NCBI RefSeq assembly: GCF_000003815.2
Contig: NC_049983.1
Location: forward strand, 19,231,113 to 19,266,193
DNA length: 35,081 nt
Direction: 5' to 3'
DNA from: Branchiostoma floridae
Lineage: Eukaryota; Chordata; Leptocardii; Amphioxiformes; Branchiostomatidae
The first letter of the stretch is position 1, and every line of letters begins with the position of its first letter. Below, in pieces: positions 12,360 through 23,335 of the stretch. The translations under genes were made by a program, and so were the position numbers. The notes beneath the pieces were generated by a model. The model saw only the letters and a list, made by a program, of their open reading frames with translations, was not told the origin of the DNA and did not search any database.

Positions 12360-15300
12360 ATGCCCAGCTTTCCTGCGAAACAGGTAACGTGTTATTTATT
12401 TCCACATCACATCCGACCACAACACCTTGAGCCCGTGCCTAGCGGAGGAAATAGTGGACATCAACAACAATAGCATAATTTTGTATTTTTACCAGATTTA
12501 ACATGTTCGTTTAATCCTACACTTAATTGATTTTCGGACACCTCAGGAACAACTCTTCTTCTTCTTCTTCTTGCATACTGCCAAGCCTCTTATATTAGAG
12601 ATTAACGGCAGATTGCGCATGAGTTAGTTACAACACAGGTGTCCGGTACAAATGGACAAGGGAAAATAAAGGAAAAACGCTAACTAAAGGAAAATTAAAA
12701 CAAACTGATTTTGTGTGTGCAAAGGACAGGACAAGTGAATTAAAGTTAAGTGGGTTGATAAAACATATATTTCTCGGCACCAAGCTTATGCATATAGGAC
12801 AAGTCGGCACCGTACTTACGCAGCACATAATGTGCATTTTTGGACTTGAAGAATAATCTTATCTATCTGACAGCATACCGTAGCGGTAATGTTAAGTGTA
12901 GTTTCGTCCTTCATCACGTTACAAAACCGTCCACATTGTTGCGAGCGAGGCCGATGGCGCCAACTTGTTTGCTATTCACGCATGTCATGCAGTCGCTTTA
13001 CTTATATTCTGCTACGACTGTGCTTACAAATAAAATAAATGTTTAGCACTTTAATATCTTTTGATTGTCAACAATTTTTAATTGTTTGCAGGTTTCAAGA
13101 ACACATTGATATTGAACCGAGTTAATGGCCTTTTCAAACAAACGTTTGATGCAAATATTTTTTACTTCTGAGAGCGTTACAGATTTATTTGTGAACACTG
13201 TCTTAGTTTCTAGGACTACACAATTACATGCATCATCAAATCACATATGACCTTTGTTGTTACTCAAGTTATTGTCCTTGCATTTTCCAGATACTCTCAC
13301 ACACAGAAGCACAAACACACACGCACATAAATACGAACATACCGTGATGTACGCAATTCACATCGCACTCGTTCTCATTGAAATGTCCAAAATGGCATTT
13401 TTTTGGTTGAAAAATAAATCGGCTTTATTTTCAGTGAAAACTACCTGGTTGCTTAGGAAAACTCCTCTTTTAGCCATAGCCAAAAAATGGCAACTTATTA
13501 TTTTTGGTCCCATTGGTAATGCATTACAGGGCAGATAACAAACGTTACCGGTAACGTTTGTTACAACAGTAAACTTAACCCTTCTTCTTCAAAAGGATTA
13601 ACATTATTGGCTGCATTATTTAGGCATAAGTTGACGTCCCTAGGGACATTTAATTAAAAGGTGGACAGCATTTTTACACCGGGTCAGACAGAATGCTTAG
13701 AAAGCATCAAACAATGGTAACGTTTGTTGAAGTCATTTCTGTACAACAATTTGTAAGCAAGGTGGGATACAAATGACAGTCAAAGACCCTTTTTTGTTTC
13801 TTTAGAAAACCAGAAAAACTGTAAAGCGTCACAAAAACGGCCATTTCTAGTCATATACGTGGATTATATAACCGTGGCAACCATCGTACTTGTGGCGGTA
13901 ACGTTTGTTACCGAATTTGGCGACAGGCATAAACCTCCTCACACAGCCTCCAAGATCAGTGATAATAATGATCTCACGTGATCGGACAGAGGGCCTGGCA
14001 AACAATCATATTGGGAACTGAATTATTCCATTTTTGGCTTTTATTTTTGGCGACAGGCGTAGGGGTTGAAATCCCACCAGAGGCTTTAATAACCTTCAAG
14101 CCATAAACCAATATGAATGTTGTCGTGCATCTTTTGTAAAACATAACAGAGATTGTGAAAAAAAAGGGACCAGACATTCTGTCTATAATTTGCTCAATAT
14201 CAAGTCGTAAAGTCAGGCGACAGCATTTTTGACATTTCAATGAGAACGAGCCATCAATGTACATCGAGGTGAAATTGTCTGATAGTATGTAACTATAACA
14301 CTATAGGTCGGGCAACTATTCTTTGAACAGATTCAAACCAATCAGTTGTGACTATTAACTCTAAACAAGGACGTTATATAAAATGAATAATTGTCACAAT
14401 TTTTGTGTCCCTCTCCCCACAGCTGTCAGTGGTTGGAGGCATACTGTTCAGCTACTACTTTGCGTCAAGTGTGATATCTCCATTCATACCCTTTCTCACA
14501 CATGACTTTTTCCCATACCTCAAGGCAAACGAGATTGGTAAGTACCAATGCAACACCAGTACATCGCTTGCCCAAAGATCACCATCATAGCTTATGTTTG
14601 CTGACTTTGCTCCCATGCACTACCTGCGGCTCTCAGATAGCTTTGTGGAAAAATCAGTGTGAGGTGTGTGATCAATGCATGCAATTTATATTCAGCCAAG
14701 TCCTTTCAACTGTATGACGTACACCAATATTATAAATATTTCGGATTGGAATAGAATCTTGCATGTTTCTGACTTCATACGCATTTTGTTGACTTCAAGT
14801 TCGATAGACTCATACTTGGATAAAGTTGGATAAAGTTACAAACAAACCAAACAATAGGAACTTTACCCTTTCGGTCTTGTATTTTTGTTCTGTATTTCCC
14901 TCATCCTTTCCACTTGAGTAAGGAAAACAACAAAGTTTTTGTTGCATTGTGCCTGGCTTTTAAGCTTGCTTTCAACATAAGAATTAGAACATTTACTGCT
15001 ATGATGACTGTAATGTTTTTGATATGCATCAGGCTACTATTCAGGCTTCCTGGCAAGTGCTTACTTCATTGGCAGCTTCTTCGGTAGCTCCATGGTAAGT
15101 AAGAACCTAGAAAAATCGTAGAGATTGAAAATCACAATTATATTCGTGAAATGTTACTTCCTAAACCAGATACACAATGTCATGTATACTCGCTTTTGTT
15201 ACCTCTGCCATCATGACATAGGGTTAAATCTTAGTTCTTCTCAACCATCGAAAGCAATACGAAATGTCGTAGAGATTGAAAATCACAATTATATTTGTGA

Positions 15301-18300
15301 AATGTTACTTCATATACCAGATGCACCATGTCATGTATAATCGCTTTTGTTTCCTCTGTCATCATGACCATCCTATTTCTTCTCAACCATCGAAAGCAAT
15401 ATGAAATGTTCAAAAGTACTGTAAATACACTTACTTTTGTGGTGGTGTTATTTTACAGTAGGGATGAAAAGGACATTTTTGCGGTATTTGAAACAGTTCT
15501 GTAGTACATTAGAATCACATAAAACAAATCCAAGGTGCTTTCCAGTAGGAGGTCATTGAAAGAAAAAAAATAAAACCACAGTAAACATTTTATGGTTTAC
15601 AGTATCTACTGACCCCTAGGTAGAGTGCTAAATTACATTACACACAATCTGTTCATGGTAAAGCTGTCTGCTGTAGAAAGTCGGCAATAGAATACTGTTG
15701 GGGGTTGAAAAAATACATTATCATTAACACACGGTAATATCAAAGCACTAGTCTGGAGGACGCTGTGGTAAACATGTTATCAATGCATCTGTGTGTAAAC
15801 AGTGGATTTTAGTTGCCACCAACTGACCAGTCTAACTGGTCCGGACCTTTTGCCCGGCGGCTATGGCATATGTTAATGAGCTGGCTGCCCGGTTCCAATC
15901 GCAGCATGGCACCGGGAAGCTGTTCTACTCGCCTCTTAGTGCTTTATGTGTGCCCTGTGACATAGCTAAAGGTTTAGCTGAAGTAGACGGTATACCTTGA
16001 TATAGTTGTAACTGCAAACGGAAACAAAACCTTCATGTTCACGGGCGTAATTAGCCACTTCTCCACAGAATTTCCCGTAGATTGTACCAGCCCTAACTAT
16101 TTCCTGTGCTCTTTCTTTCAGTGGGGAAAGCTGTCTGATATCCTGGGTCGTAGGTACATACAACCAGACTTCACCTCTTCTTCATTAGTTAACATGACCG
16201 GATTTGTTGCCATCCGGATGGGTGATCAACTTGCTGCAATCGACTCGCTGCGGACCACTGTTGACCAACTTAAAGCCTGTCTTTCACGGTTTCACCCTAA
16301 GCACAGGCTAGGGTGTTGGCTGATCTGGCTAGCCTACTAGCTATGAATGGGCAACAGTTATGGAGACAGACTGGATTTACCCCCTTCCCTATGTGTCACA
16401 GGCTGATTCTTATTGAAATTGAGTTTATGTTCCGTTCTGAGTTACACCGAGAGCTTAAAATACTTTCACCTAATTTATTCCAAATTACTATTATTAGCCT
16501 GACTAAACTTTGCTTATAGCATCCGACCCAACATTCGTCTCTCCCCTAGTGGGAAGGGGCCAGTTAAGGGCCCCGGACAGCAGAGTTTGCATTTCACAGA
16601 CTATACTATTACATGTATCAACCTAATTTTATATAATATATAGAACTAGAGTTAGGCGACCTCATACCTCCATTAATATTTAGAGCTTTCGTGAATTTCA
16701 TGCAATTGACTAACACATTAACATAATTTATGCATGGTGTTATTCATCATTGACTAACATACACATGTCAAAATTATAAAATCATTAATCAATGAGCAGT
16801 TTTACAATTTTGTATGCAAATTAGTTCCTCATTACCACATTTGGTTTCTGCTTATATTCCACCTATCATAATTAACAAGTGTTACATTTATTGAAGTCCA
16901 GTTATTGCAAACAATGGAATTATACAATTCCCTAATCAATTATGCAAATTAAGTCCTCATTTGCATAACATGCATATCATTATAAACATCTTTGCCCAAG
17001 CTACCTGCATGCCTAAAATGATGCCAATTCGTCAATCCTTTCTGCAGTTATCCTCTTTGGAATGTCTTGACAAAAACGCCCATGCAGTTCCAAAATTAAA
17101 TGTTAGGAGGCTGAAACCTGCCCCACTTTGTCATGGCACTGCAAGCTATATACCAGCCAAATGTCAAGACCATATCATGTCCAGGACAAGAGATACATAG
17201 AAAAAACTGCTCTGATAGAATATTCTCATTAATTATGCAAATGTATTCGTATTTTGCACAATTAGCATCTTACCTTGTACAACATTGTCTAAGGTACCTA
17301 CATACCAAAAATCATGAAAATCTGTTGTTCCCTTCTTGAGTTATCCTCTTCAGAAAGTTTTTTGACAAAAATGCCCCTGCTATCACAAAACTAGACGCTA
17401 GGGGGCCCAAACTTATGTCATTTCTTTCTGAGCACAAGAGCTATCTAATACTCAAAAATCGTGACCATAGCATGTTCAGAACACCGAGATAGCAAAACTG
17501 GAAGTTGCACGGCAGTACCAAGGGGAGCCGCTAGGGGGCCCAAAATCTAATCATTTCCAGCTTTTGTCACACACTTCCAACACACCAAGTATGAAACCAA
17601 TCCACCCGACCGTTCATGAGTTATTTTGTTTACACACACACAGACACACAAACACAGGGTAAAATATAACCTCCATGACATTTCATGGAGGTAATAAATA
17701 TATAACCTGTTATTTAACGGGGTTGAGTTAGCAACAGCACAACAAATTGGGTTACTCCTCAAAAGGAATATCAAACATCTGATTTGAATACATACTTATT
17801 GTGTTTACAAAACTATGCGGCCCAAGGGTTAAAGAAACAGAGATGGGCATTGCCCTATATACCGAAAGGCGTGGGAAGGATTTTAACTTAATTCGATTCA
17901 AGCTTAACGCCACAGGTGAATAGTGTCTGCGAGGTGATGTTGCTTCTGCACTCCTCCATTGATGTCTATTGACCGCTTTCCTCTCTTTTCTGCTTCAGAC
18001 CCATCCTTATGTGTGGCATAATGGGGTCTATATCAAGCAGTGTGTTTTTTGGATTCAGGTAAGTGGTTCTGCTACAATTTGTTCATTTGCAACACACATT
18101 CAGTAGTGCGTAAATTGAGCTACCTAATACACAAGAAATTGGATTTGAATTGTCCTTGAACATAAGCGTTGAAGGAACTTGGAATTCTCCAGTTTTGCAT
18201 ACTTGGACAGTGCCAACCCTGTGTGAGTCATCATCCAATGTCACTTGACGTTGAAGGTGACAGGGACTTAAAAGCTTAAATCAACGACTGTTTTATTTTT

Positions 18301-21300
18301 TTTTCTACCCTCCAATAAGGCTGTTTTTGTGATACTGTCAACAAACTGATACTATGTGTCCTCTTGTGTTTTTAAGCATGTCCTTTGCATGGGCGGTATC
18401 AGCCAGATTTCTGTGGGGCTTCTTGGATGGAAATCTGGGAGTGGCAAAAACCTACCTATTTGAGGTACGTAGAGTAAATGCTTTAAAATTGTTGACCTTT
18501 CTTAAACAATAATTCATAATTCTACATTGTAACCTTGAGTTTGTAAAAGGCATTGGTTTTCAGGGAATTAAGGCAATAGTTCAGCCACAGTTTAAGCATA
18601 TTCTGCCGATCTGTAGCTTATATTTTGACACAGATGATGATGTGTAAAGAAAATTGTAACATTTGATATTATTTGTAATATTGCTGATGAATCTACCTTA
18701 CAGGCAACAGATGAAGTGTACCATGCGTTTACATTTTCATTGGTAGGAGCGTCAAGTGGCCTGGGCAGGATTGTGGTAAGTTTAATTCTCCCTTTTCTAC
18801 CCAGCTCAGCACCACATATTTGCTGCCACAAGGCTACTTTATCAGGAGTACATTTTTGTTTTAATATGTACAACTGTTCCTGAAGTCCTTGCTGACGTGC
18901 GTTGATTTGATTCGATTTATTAGTAAAAACCTACAGACAGGGCTACCTAAGCAGCTAAACATATAGCTGAGTATACTAGCCATAGTTGAGTAGACTCATA
19001 ATGACCTAATGCATTGGAGCAATACACATCAGTAATCTACAATATTGCTAGTTACGATATCTGTAGACAAAATCTCCTTGTATATATGTTATTTTGTGAC
19101 ACTACAGGGTCCCATAGTGGGTGGATTCCTGTCCTGTCCTGCTGTTCGTATACCAGGCTTTGATGTCTTCATCTTCAGGAAGTTCCCTTACCTGCTACCG
19201 TGTCTTGCTGGAGTCTGCCTTTCTAGTATCAACCTATTAGGTGAGACAAACTCTTTCAGCATCGTAAGAGGATTCAATGTATAGTTTGAGGAATATTGTC
19301 ACAGTGTCTGCAGTAAGTGCAGGATCCCGTGTATAGTCTAAAACCTGGTGATTTGTATAAAGTGCTAATAAAGGAAGTGTTTCTCTTTCTAATCACAATT
19401 GTTTCACTGTATTTCTTGGTAATGCTGCCTGCCACAAAATCCTGATAAAGCCTCTTTCACACAGTCACAACAAGGTTCAGTTGTATTTGTTGATCACCAA
19501 AAACTCAATCACATATTTTTCACTTGTAAATCTACCCGATGGGGTTTGGGGCCTGCGATAATAGGGTTGTGTGATGATCAGAGAACACATATTTCTGAAA
19601 AAACAAAAACAAAACATATCATTTAAACCTGGCAGATCGACACTTTGGCCGATAGATTCCCCAGCTGTGTGGTGGACATAACAGACATTCATGTCAATTG
19701 TTTCTGCAGCTTCTTGTTTCTTCCTGAAGGAGACCCGTATTAGAGAGGAAGAAGACTTAGACAGTGAGCATGTGAGTATGACGTGTGAGTACTGGGTGGT
19801 GTCATATAGCCTACAATATCAATGACTTGTATTAGCCCTTCTTGTTATTATGTTGATTAGGATGTTAAGTCTTATTCTATACACCTATTTTGTACTTTGT
19901 GTGATAGTTGTTGCCATATATTATACCATGTACAATTGCCGTGCAATAAAGGTCTTCCCATAAAACTGCAGTGCTGTTTCTGTATGACAATAAATACATC
20001 TGTTGGACAGGTGTTCCTTCGAAAGTTCCTATGACAAATAAAAACGTTTTAACATCATTATACCATTATGATCAGCAATGTCTGTAAAGTGTGATTCCCC
20101 CCAACCCACTTTGTTTTCCCAGGGGAATGAAGCCATAAGCAGGCAGAAGATCACACAAGCAGAAGATAAGTCCAGTCTCTGGTGCTGTCGTCCATGCTGC
20201 AAAAAAATCTGTCGGCAACAAACACGACAAGGTCTGACTGTGCAGATATCAGATGATACAATTACACCTCATAAATATTCTGTTCAGTTCCTAATGGTGT
20301 GGTGATTAGAAAGCTTTCAATTGCAAAGAGAGGATGTAAGAATTGATCATTGATACAAAATGTATATTTGAAACGTAATCCGTAGGATATATTCTCAGTA
20401 TAAAATTAATGGCTTAAAATTGGAATATCTTTAACTACATCCCTTCTTTTGATAACTCGATAACTCCTGCTTAAAGACATTGTTTACTGAACCCTTTATG
20501 TAATACTAAAGACTGTACTCTTGCAGGAAGTAATAAGAGTGTTCCAATACGTAAGCTGCTAAGGGACAGGAGAATCCTACTGTCCTGTGTTCTGTATAGT
20601 CTTTTGGGGTTCTCTGCAATACTCGACAACGTGGTAAGTTGAAAGAATTGTGTGAGATGATGTAGATTTTTGTGCTTTGGACATGTGCCATAACATTGCA
20701 CTTGAATTTACAATGTGAAATAGATGGAACACAATAACACAAAGTTCATTTTACCCAACATCTGACCCCTCCCCACACAGCTGCTGCCCCTGCTGCTAGT
20801 GTCCAGTCATGAAGAAGGTGGCTTCAACTTTGATACGTCAAAGATTTCCCTGGTGCTCACGGGGTCGGCCATTTTCCAAATTGTCAGCCAGGTATGTCAG
20901 TTAGGCTACCTCCGGGTTAGACCAGTCAAATGCATTGGTGGCATGTACATGTATACATCTAGACTTTTTGAGATCAGACAACTCCTTCAAGCCAACCAAC
21001 ATCTTTTACACTGCATTCAGTCCTTCATCAAGTTAGCGTGTTAGAAAGAGCAGTTATACAGGCTATAAAGATAAACATATTACTTGACGCTGCATAGTTG
21101 CGATATACATGAAGTTATTCAGCATATCATCCAATTGTTGGCAAGTAATAGTATAATAACAATTACCCAATGGTAAATTGCTCAATCTCATTCCCCATTA
21201 TCCAGTTTATCATCTATTGTCACCAGTGTTGCAGTATTTATGGGTCTTTGCAGCTCAAAGCTGTGGATCTGTTCAAAATAGTCCTAAAAAGTCAAGTTTG

Positions 21301-22566
21301 TGAATGATTTCTGTCAAAGAATATGATTCCTGCACTTTCCTCAATATGGTGATGGACTTTGTTTATTTCTCATTTCTGTCATTATATCAAACACGGTGTT
21401 TTCCCCTCCAGATCGTTGTCTTCCCAAACCTGGCCAGGATTTATTCTACAAGACCCTGTTTCGAGCTGCAGTCTTCATGTCCATGATTGGAACAGTGTGT
21501 ACGCCCTTTATGAACCAAATGACCGGTCTTGTACCTGNNNNNNNNNNNNNNNNNNNNNNNNNNNNNNNNNNNNNNNNNNNNNNNNNNNNNNNNNNNNNNN
21601 NNNNNNNNNNNNNNNNNNNNNNNNNNNNNNNNNNNNNNNNNNNNNNNNNNNNNNNNNNNNNNNNNNNNNNNNNNNNNNNNNNNNNNNNNNNNNNNNNNNN
21701 NNNNNNNNNNNNNNNNNNNNNNNNNNNNNNNNNNNNNNNNNNNNNNNNNNNNNNNNNNNNNNNNNNNNNNNNNNNNNNNNNNNNNNNNNNNNNNNNNNNN
21801 NNNNNNNNNNNNNNNNNNNNNNNNNNNNNNNNNNNNNNNNNNNNNNNNNNNNNNNNNNNNNNNNNNNNNNNNNNNNNNNNNNNNNNNNNNNNNNNNNNNN
21901 NNNNNNNNNNNNNNNNNNNNNNNNNNNNNNNNNNNNNNNNNNNNNNNNNNNNNNNNNNNNNNNNNNNNNNNNNNNNNNNNNNNNNNNNNNNNNNNNNNNN
22001 NNNNNNNNNNNNNNNNNNNNNNNNNNNNNNNNNNNNNNNNNNNNNNNNNNNNNNNNNNNNNNNNNNNNNNNNNNNNNNNNNNNNNNNNNNNNNNNNNNNN
22101 NNNNNNNNNNNNNNNNNNNNNNNNNNNNNNNNNNNNNNNNNNNNNNNNNNNNNNNNNNNNNNNNNNNNNNNNNNNNNNNNNNNNNNNNNNNNNNNNNNNN
22201 NNNNNNNNNNNNNNNNNNNNNNNNNNNNNNNNNNNNNNNNNNNNNNNNNNNNNNNNNNNNNNNNNNNNNNNNNNNNATATTATTAATTTATTTTTCTATT
22301 ACCCAAGGTCTGCCCTGGCCGTTGAACTTCCCCTGGCCTTTTACCTGGTAGTGTTGATATACGTCATCATCCTGTGCCTGACCCTGATACTCCCTGATTC
22401 CATCAACAAACCAAGGGTGGAGGACATCAGAGAGGATGCAGAGGAGAAACTCTCGGATGATAAATCAGTCGTGTACAACCCTAAGGAAGATTTAAAGGCC
22501 TCCTTTCAGTTAACTTCTGACCAAATCAGCAGTAGAGCTCGTTCCAAATCACCAAGAGGGTTTTGA
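12360..22566 (+). CDS. ZIFL-like major facilitator transporter, copy A
   Basis: The exons are 12360-12383, 14423-14537, 15033-15094, 16122-16153, 17999-18058, 18377-18464, 18704-18775, 19108-19240, 19710-19771, 20123-20231, 20527-20633, 20781-20891, 21412-21537 (into a gap), then 22308-22566 after the gap. Phases agree through exon 12. The product is a multi-pass membrane protein. Visible signs are the TM1 block PFIPFLTHDFFP, MFS motif A WGKLSDILGRRP (about residues 68-79), SARFLWGFLDG in TM4, the antiporter-type motif C GRIVGPIVGGFL with SCPA, then FRKFPYLLPCLAG in TM6. A charged and Cys-rich loop (about 207-260) joins the two halves. GPxxGGFLxxPA with KFPxxLPC is typical of the ZIFL group, whose plant members move zinc, potassium or auxin; the animal substrate is unknown. 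Oddities: the start exon codes only MPSFPAKQ, the donor of exon 10 is weak (GTCTGA), and exons on both gap edges have 1-base frame breaks. Adjacent remnants suggest a tandem family. Confidence 0.75.
13368..14250. mobile_element. Terminal-inverted-repeat element in intron 1 (copy A)
   Basis: CTCGTTCTCATTGAAATGTC at 13368-13387 is exactly complementary to 14231-14250. Weaker similarity continues outward (GATGTAC...) and inward (AAAATGGCA against AAAATGCTG). The counterpart in B is 31527-32444. It holds the 28-base palindrome and two more copies of its half-site. There is no coding frame that resembles a transposase, so it is likely a non-autonomous DNA transposon inserted before the A/B duplication. 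Confidence 0.7.
13536..13563. repeat. Perfect 28-base palindrome
   Basis: TAACAAACGTTACC is followed directly by its own complement. The half-site GGTAACGTTTGTTAC recurs at 13716-13729 (partial) and 13897-13912. In unit B it is at 31695-31722, 31872-31886 and, with two changes, 32053-32068. It may be an internal transposon repeat or a dimeric protein-binding site. Confidence 0.9.
15118..15409. repeat. Tandem duplication in intron 3 (copy A)
   Basis: Two adjacent units of roughly 145 bases share GAGATTGAAAATCACAATTA, ATGTCATGTATA and TTCTTCTCAACCATCGAAAG. The same pair is present at about 33276-33565 in unit B, so it predates the A/B duplication. Confidence 0.85.
15417..15604. mobile_element. 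MITE, TACTGTAAAT family (copy A, intron 3)
   Basis: The left end is TACTGTAAATACACTTAC, and the right end, inverted, is TACTGTAAACCATAAAATG. Inner GTGGTGTTATTTT and GTGGTTTTATTTT blocks are in inverted orientation. It belongs to the same family as the two copies in TAMM41 introns and is shared with unit B. Confidence 0.8.
16154..16342 (+). other. Open read-through of exon 4 into intron 4
   Basis: The frame of exon 4 stays open past its donor (GTACAT) for about 62 codons, with NMTGFVAIRMGDQLAAIDSL and RTTVDQLKACL, to a TAG at 16338. In unit B the same read-through stays open to a stop at 34451-34453. The downstream sequence to about 16600 is also shared. It could be a remnant of a retroposon ORF or a truncated isoform. 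Neither is proven. Confidence 0.3.
16643..17696 (+). mobile_element. Retroposon-like insertion present in copy A, absent from copy B
   Basis: The insert is bounded by an 8-base direct repeat AATATATA (16635-16642 and 17697-17704); unit B has one uninterrupted site (about 34788-34798). The 3' end has a short AC/CA-rich run, then the hairpin ACCTCCATGA...TCATGGAGGT, then TAATA. The interior is made of diverged repeated modules (ATTATGCAAAT, GAGTTATCCTCTT, CTAGGGGGCCCAAA). A target duplication with a 3' hairpin and a short A/T tail suggests a non-autonomous non-LTR retroposon. No open frame for its own enzymes is seen. Confidence 0.75.
18059..21411 (+). other. Introns 5-12 of transporter copy A
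   Basis: Introns of about 145-640 bases separate exons 5-13. No MITE or LINE was recognised in them, unlike introns 1, 3 and 4. All have GT-AG borders; the one with a poor donor is intron 10 (GTCTGA at 20232). Confidence 0.6.
21412..21537 (+). pseudogene. Exon 13 of transporter copy A, with 1-base frame break
   Basis: The exon enters in phase 0 after CCCCTCCAG and reads IVVFPNLARI, the expected TM8 loop. Near 21441 one base appears to be missing. The natural continuation FYKTLFRAAVFMSMIGTV is in another frame, while the running frame stops soon after (…CFELQSSCP stop at 21484-21486). The exon runs into an assembly gap 97 bases later. It may be a sequencing error at a contig edge or a true deletion. 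Confidence 0.6.
21538..22276. other. Assembly gap (739 N)
   Basis: Unknown bases here hide the rest of exon 13 and at least one exon of the C-terminal half (TM9 to TM11) of transporter copy A. Confidence 1.
22308..22566 (+). CDS. Terminal exon of transporter, copy 1
   Basis: It encodes the last membrane segment (LIYVIILCLTLILPDSINKP) and a hydrophilic tail ending KSPRGF before TGA. The two related copies (25499, 27224) enter in a frame reading G-LPWPLNFHLAFY, as expected for ZIFL C-termini. Here one base fewer (CCCCTGG instead of CCACCTGG) makes that frame end at GLPWPLNFPWPFTW. The tail is open only if the exon enters one phase later (RSALAVELPLAFYL). So it is either a 1-base deletion or error 60 bases from a gap, or a real change of phase. 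Confidence 0.6.
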
Positions 22567-22875
22567 AATAATATTTGTGATAAGTCGCACGATTTTAAGT
22601 AAACCTAAGACCTTAGATCCTCCTGCAACTAGTGTATTGGTCAGCTCGGCAGGCGTACTTTCTCTTTTATTTTAAGTCAAAGTTCCCTCACAATAGTTCC
22701 AAGTTGTTCAAACATCTAAAAATGGAAGTTTGAACATGTTTCATTTTATCTATATGTATTAGAAATATTGTGAAATTAACTATACAAACACCTCTCTATT
22801 TAGAACAATTTCCAAACATTTCCACTGTTGGAACATGTTCCAAAATATTTGCGTCATTTTCAAAATTATTGCCTT

Positions 22876-22881
22876 AATAAA
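22876..22881 (+). other. Likely poly(A) signal of transporter copy A
   Basis: AATAAA lies 310 bases after the TGA of the terminal exon, with a T/G-rich stretch (TTTGTCTGCTCC) about 25 bases later. Confidence 0.55.
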
Positions 22882-23023
22882 AGTACGTGTGATCCAGCCT
22901 CCTTTGTCTGCTCCTTATATTTTTAGATTTCACCGCTGGACACTTGTGTCTCTTTGTGGGAAATTTATGGGACATTTGTGGGACAAAGAACGCTAGCAAA
23001 AGCTATGAAACTTTACTTTACAT

Positions 23024-23072
23024 AAGAGCGATTTTTTTACCTTATTGTAAAAATGGTAAAAAAATCGCCCTT
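23024..23072. repeat. Short hairpin
   Basis: AAGAGCGATTTTTTTACC (23024-23041) pairs with GGTAAAAAAATCGCCCTT (23055-23072), leaving one mismatch and a 13-base loop. Confidence 0.85.
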
Positions 23073-23335
23073 ATATTACATTCGGTTGCACAGGGCGGTT
23101 TGTCATCTGCGTTTTCATTGGATACCGGTTTGAGCAAGCGTTTTGCTGATAGGTTCACCTGTGACGTGTCCCCGAGAAAGGCAGACTGTTGGCCAATCAT
23201 AAAGCTGGAAACATTTTCTGAGAGAATGTGGACAAAAACAATAGGTCTTTTTGGGAAATACTTAATCATCATCCCTACTTAATTGGCGTGATTAGCTCTA
23301 GTGGGTTTTCTGTATTGCACGCATCATACTTTTTG

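Larger units (their letters stand above)
12384..14422 (+). other. Intron 1 of transporter copy A
   Basis: This is about 2 kb between the tiny start exon and the TM1 exon. It contains a (CTT)n-like run near 12551-12571, a module around 12600-13060 repeated at 30770-31210 (part also near 26800-26900), and the inverted-repeat element at 13368-14250. Confidence 0.55.
22567..23335. other. 3' flank of transporter copy A
   Basis: The first about 90 bases match the sequence after terminal-exon copy 2. The rest is unique here, with a poly(A) signal at 22876 and a hairpin at 23024-23072. The end (from about 23273) is the right half of the palindromic element typified at 11718. No further exon is recognised. 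Confidence 0.5.

Noticed and set aside
13254-14264. Frames at both ends of the intron 1 element as transporter or transposase code
   Set aside because: They come from the inverted repeats of the element (the same sequence read from both ends) and have no conserved motif.
14423-20891. Assignment to vertebrate MFSD9
   Set aside because: The MFS fold and motif A fit, but GPxxGGFLxxPA with KFPxxLPC is more specific for ZIFL-type proteins, so no gene symbol was given.
21359-22566. Frames of 296-345 codons across the 739-base gap
   Set aside because: Most residues are unknown. Only the exon pieces at 21412-21537 and 22308-22566 carry real information.
22308-22566. Terminal exon as the end of an SLC22-type organic ion transporter (LPDSINKPRVEDI resembles LPET..KPLPDTI)
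   Set aside because: The GLPWPLNFHLAFYL lead-in of copies 2 and 3 and the position after ZIFL-like exons fit the ZIFL C-terminus better. An SLC22 origin is not fully excluded because of the gap.
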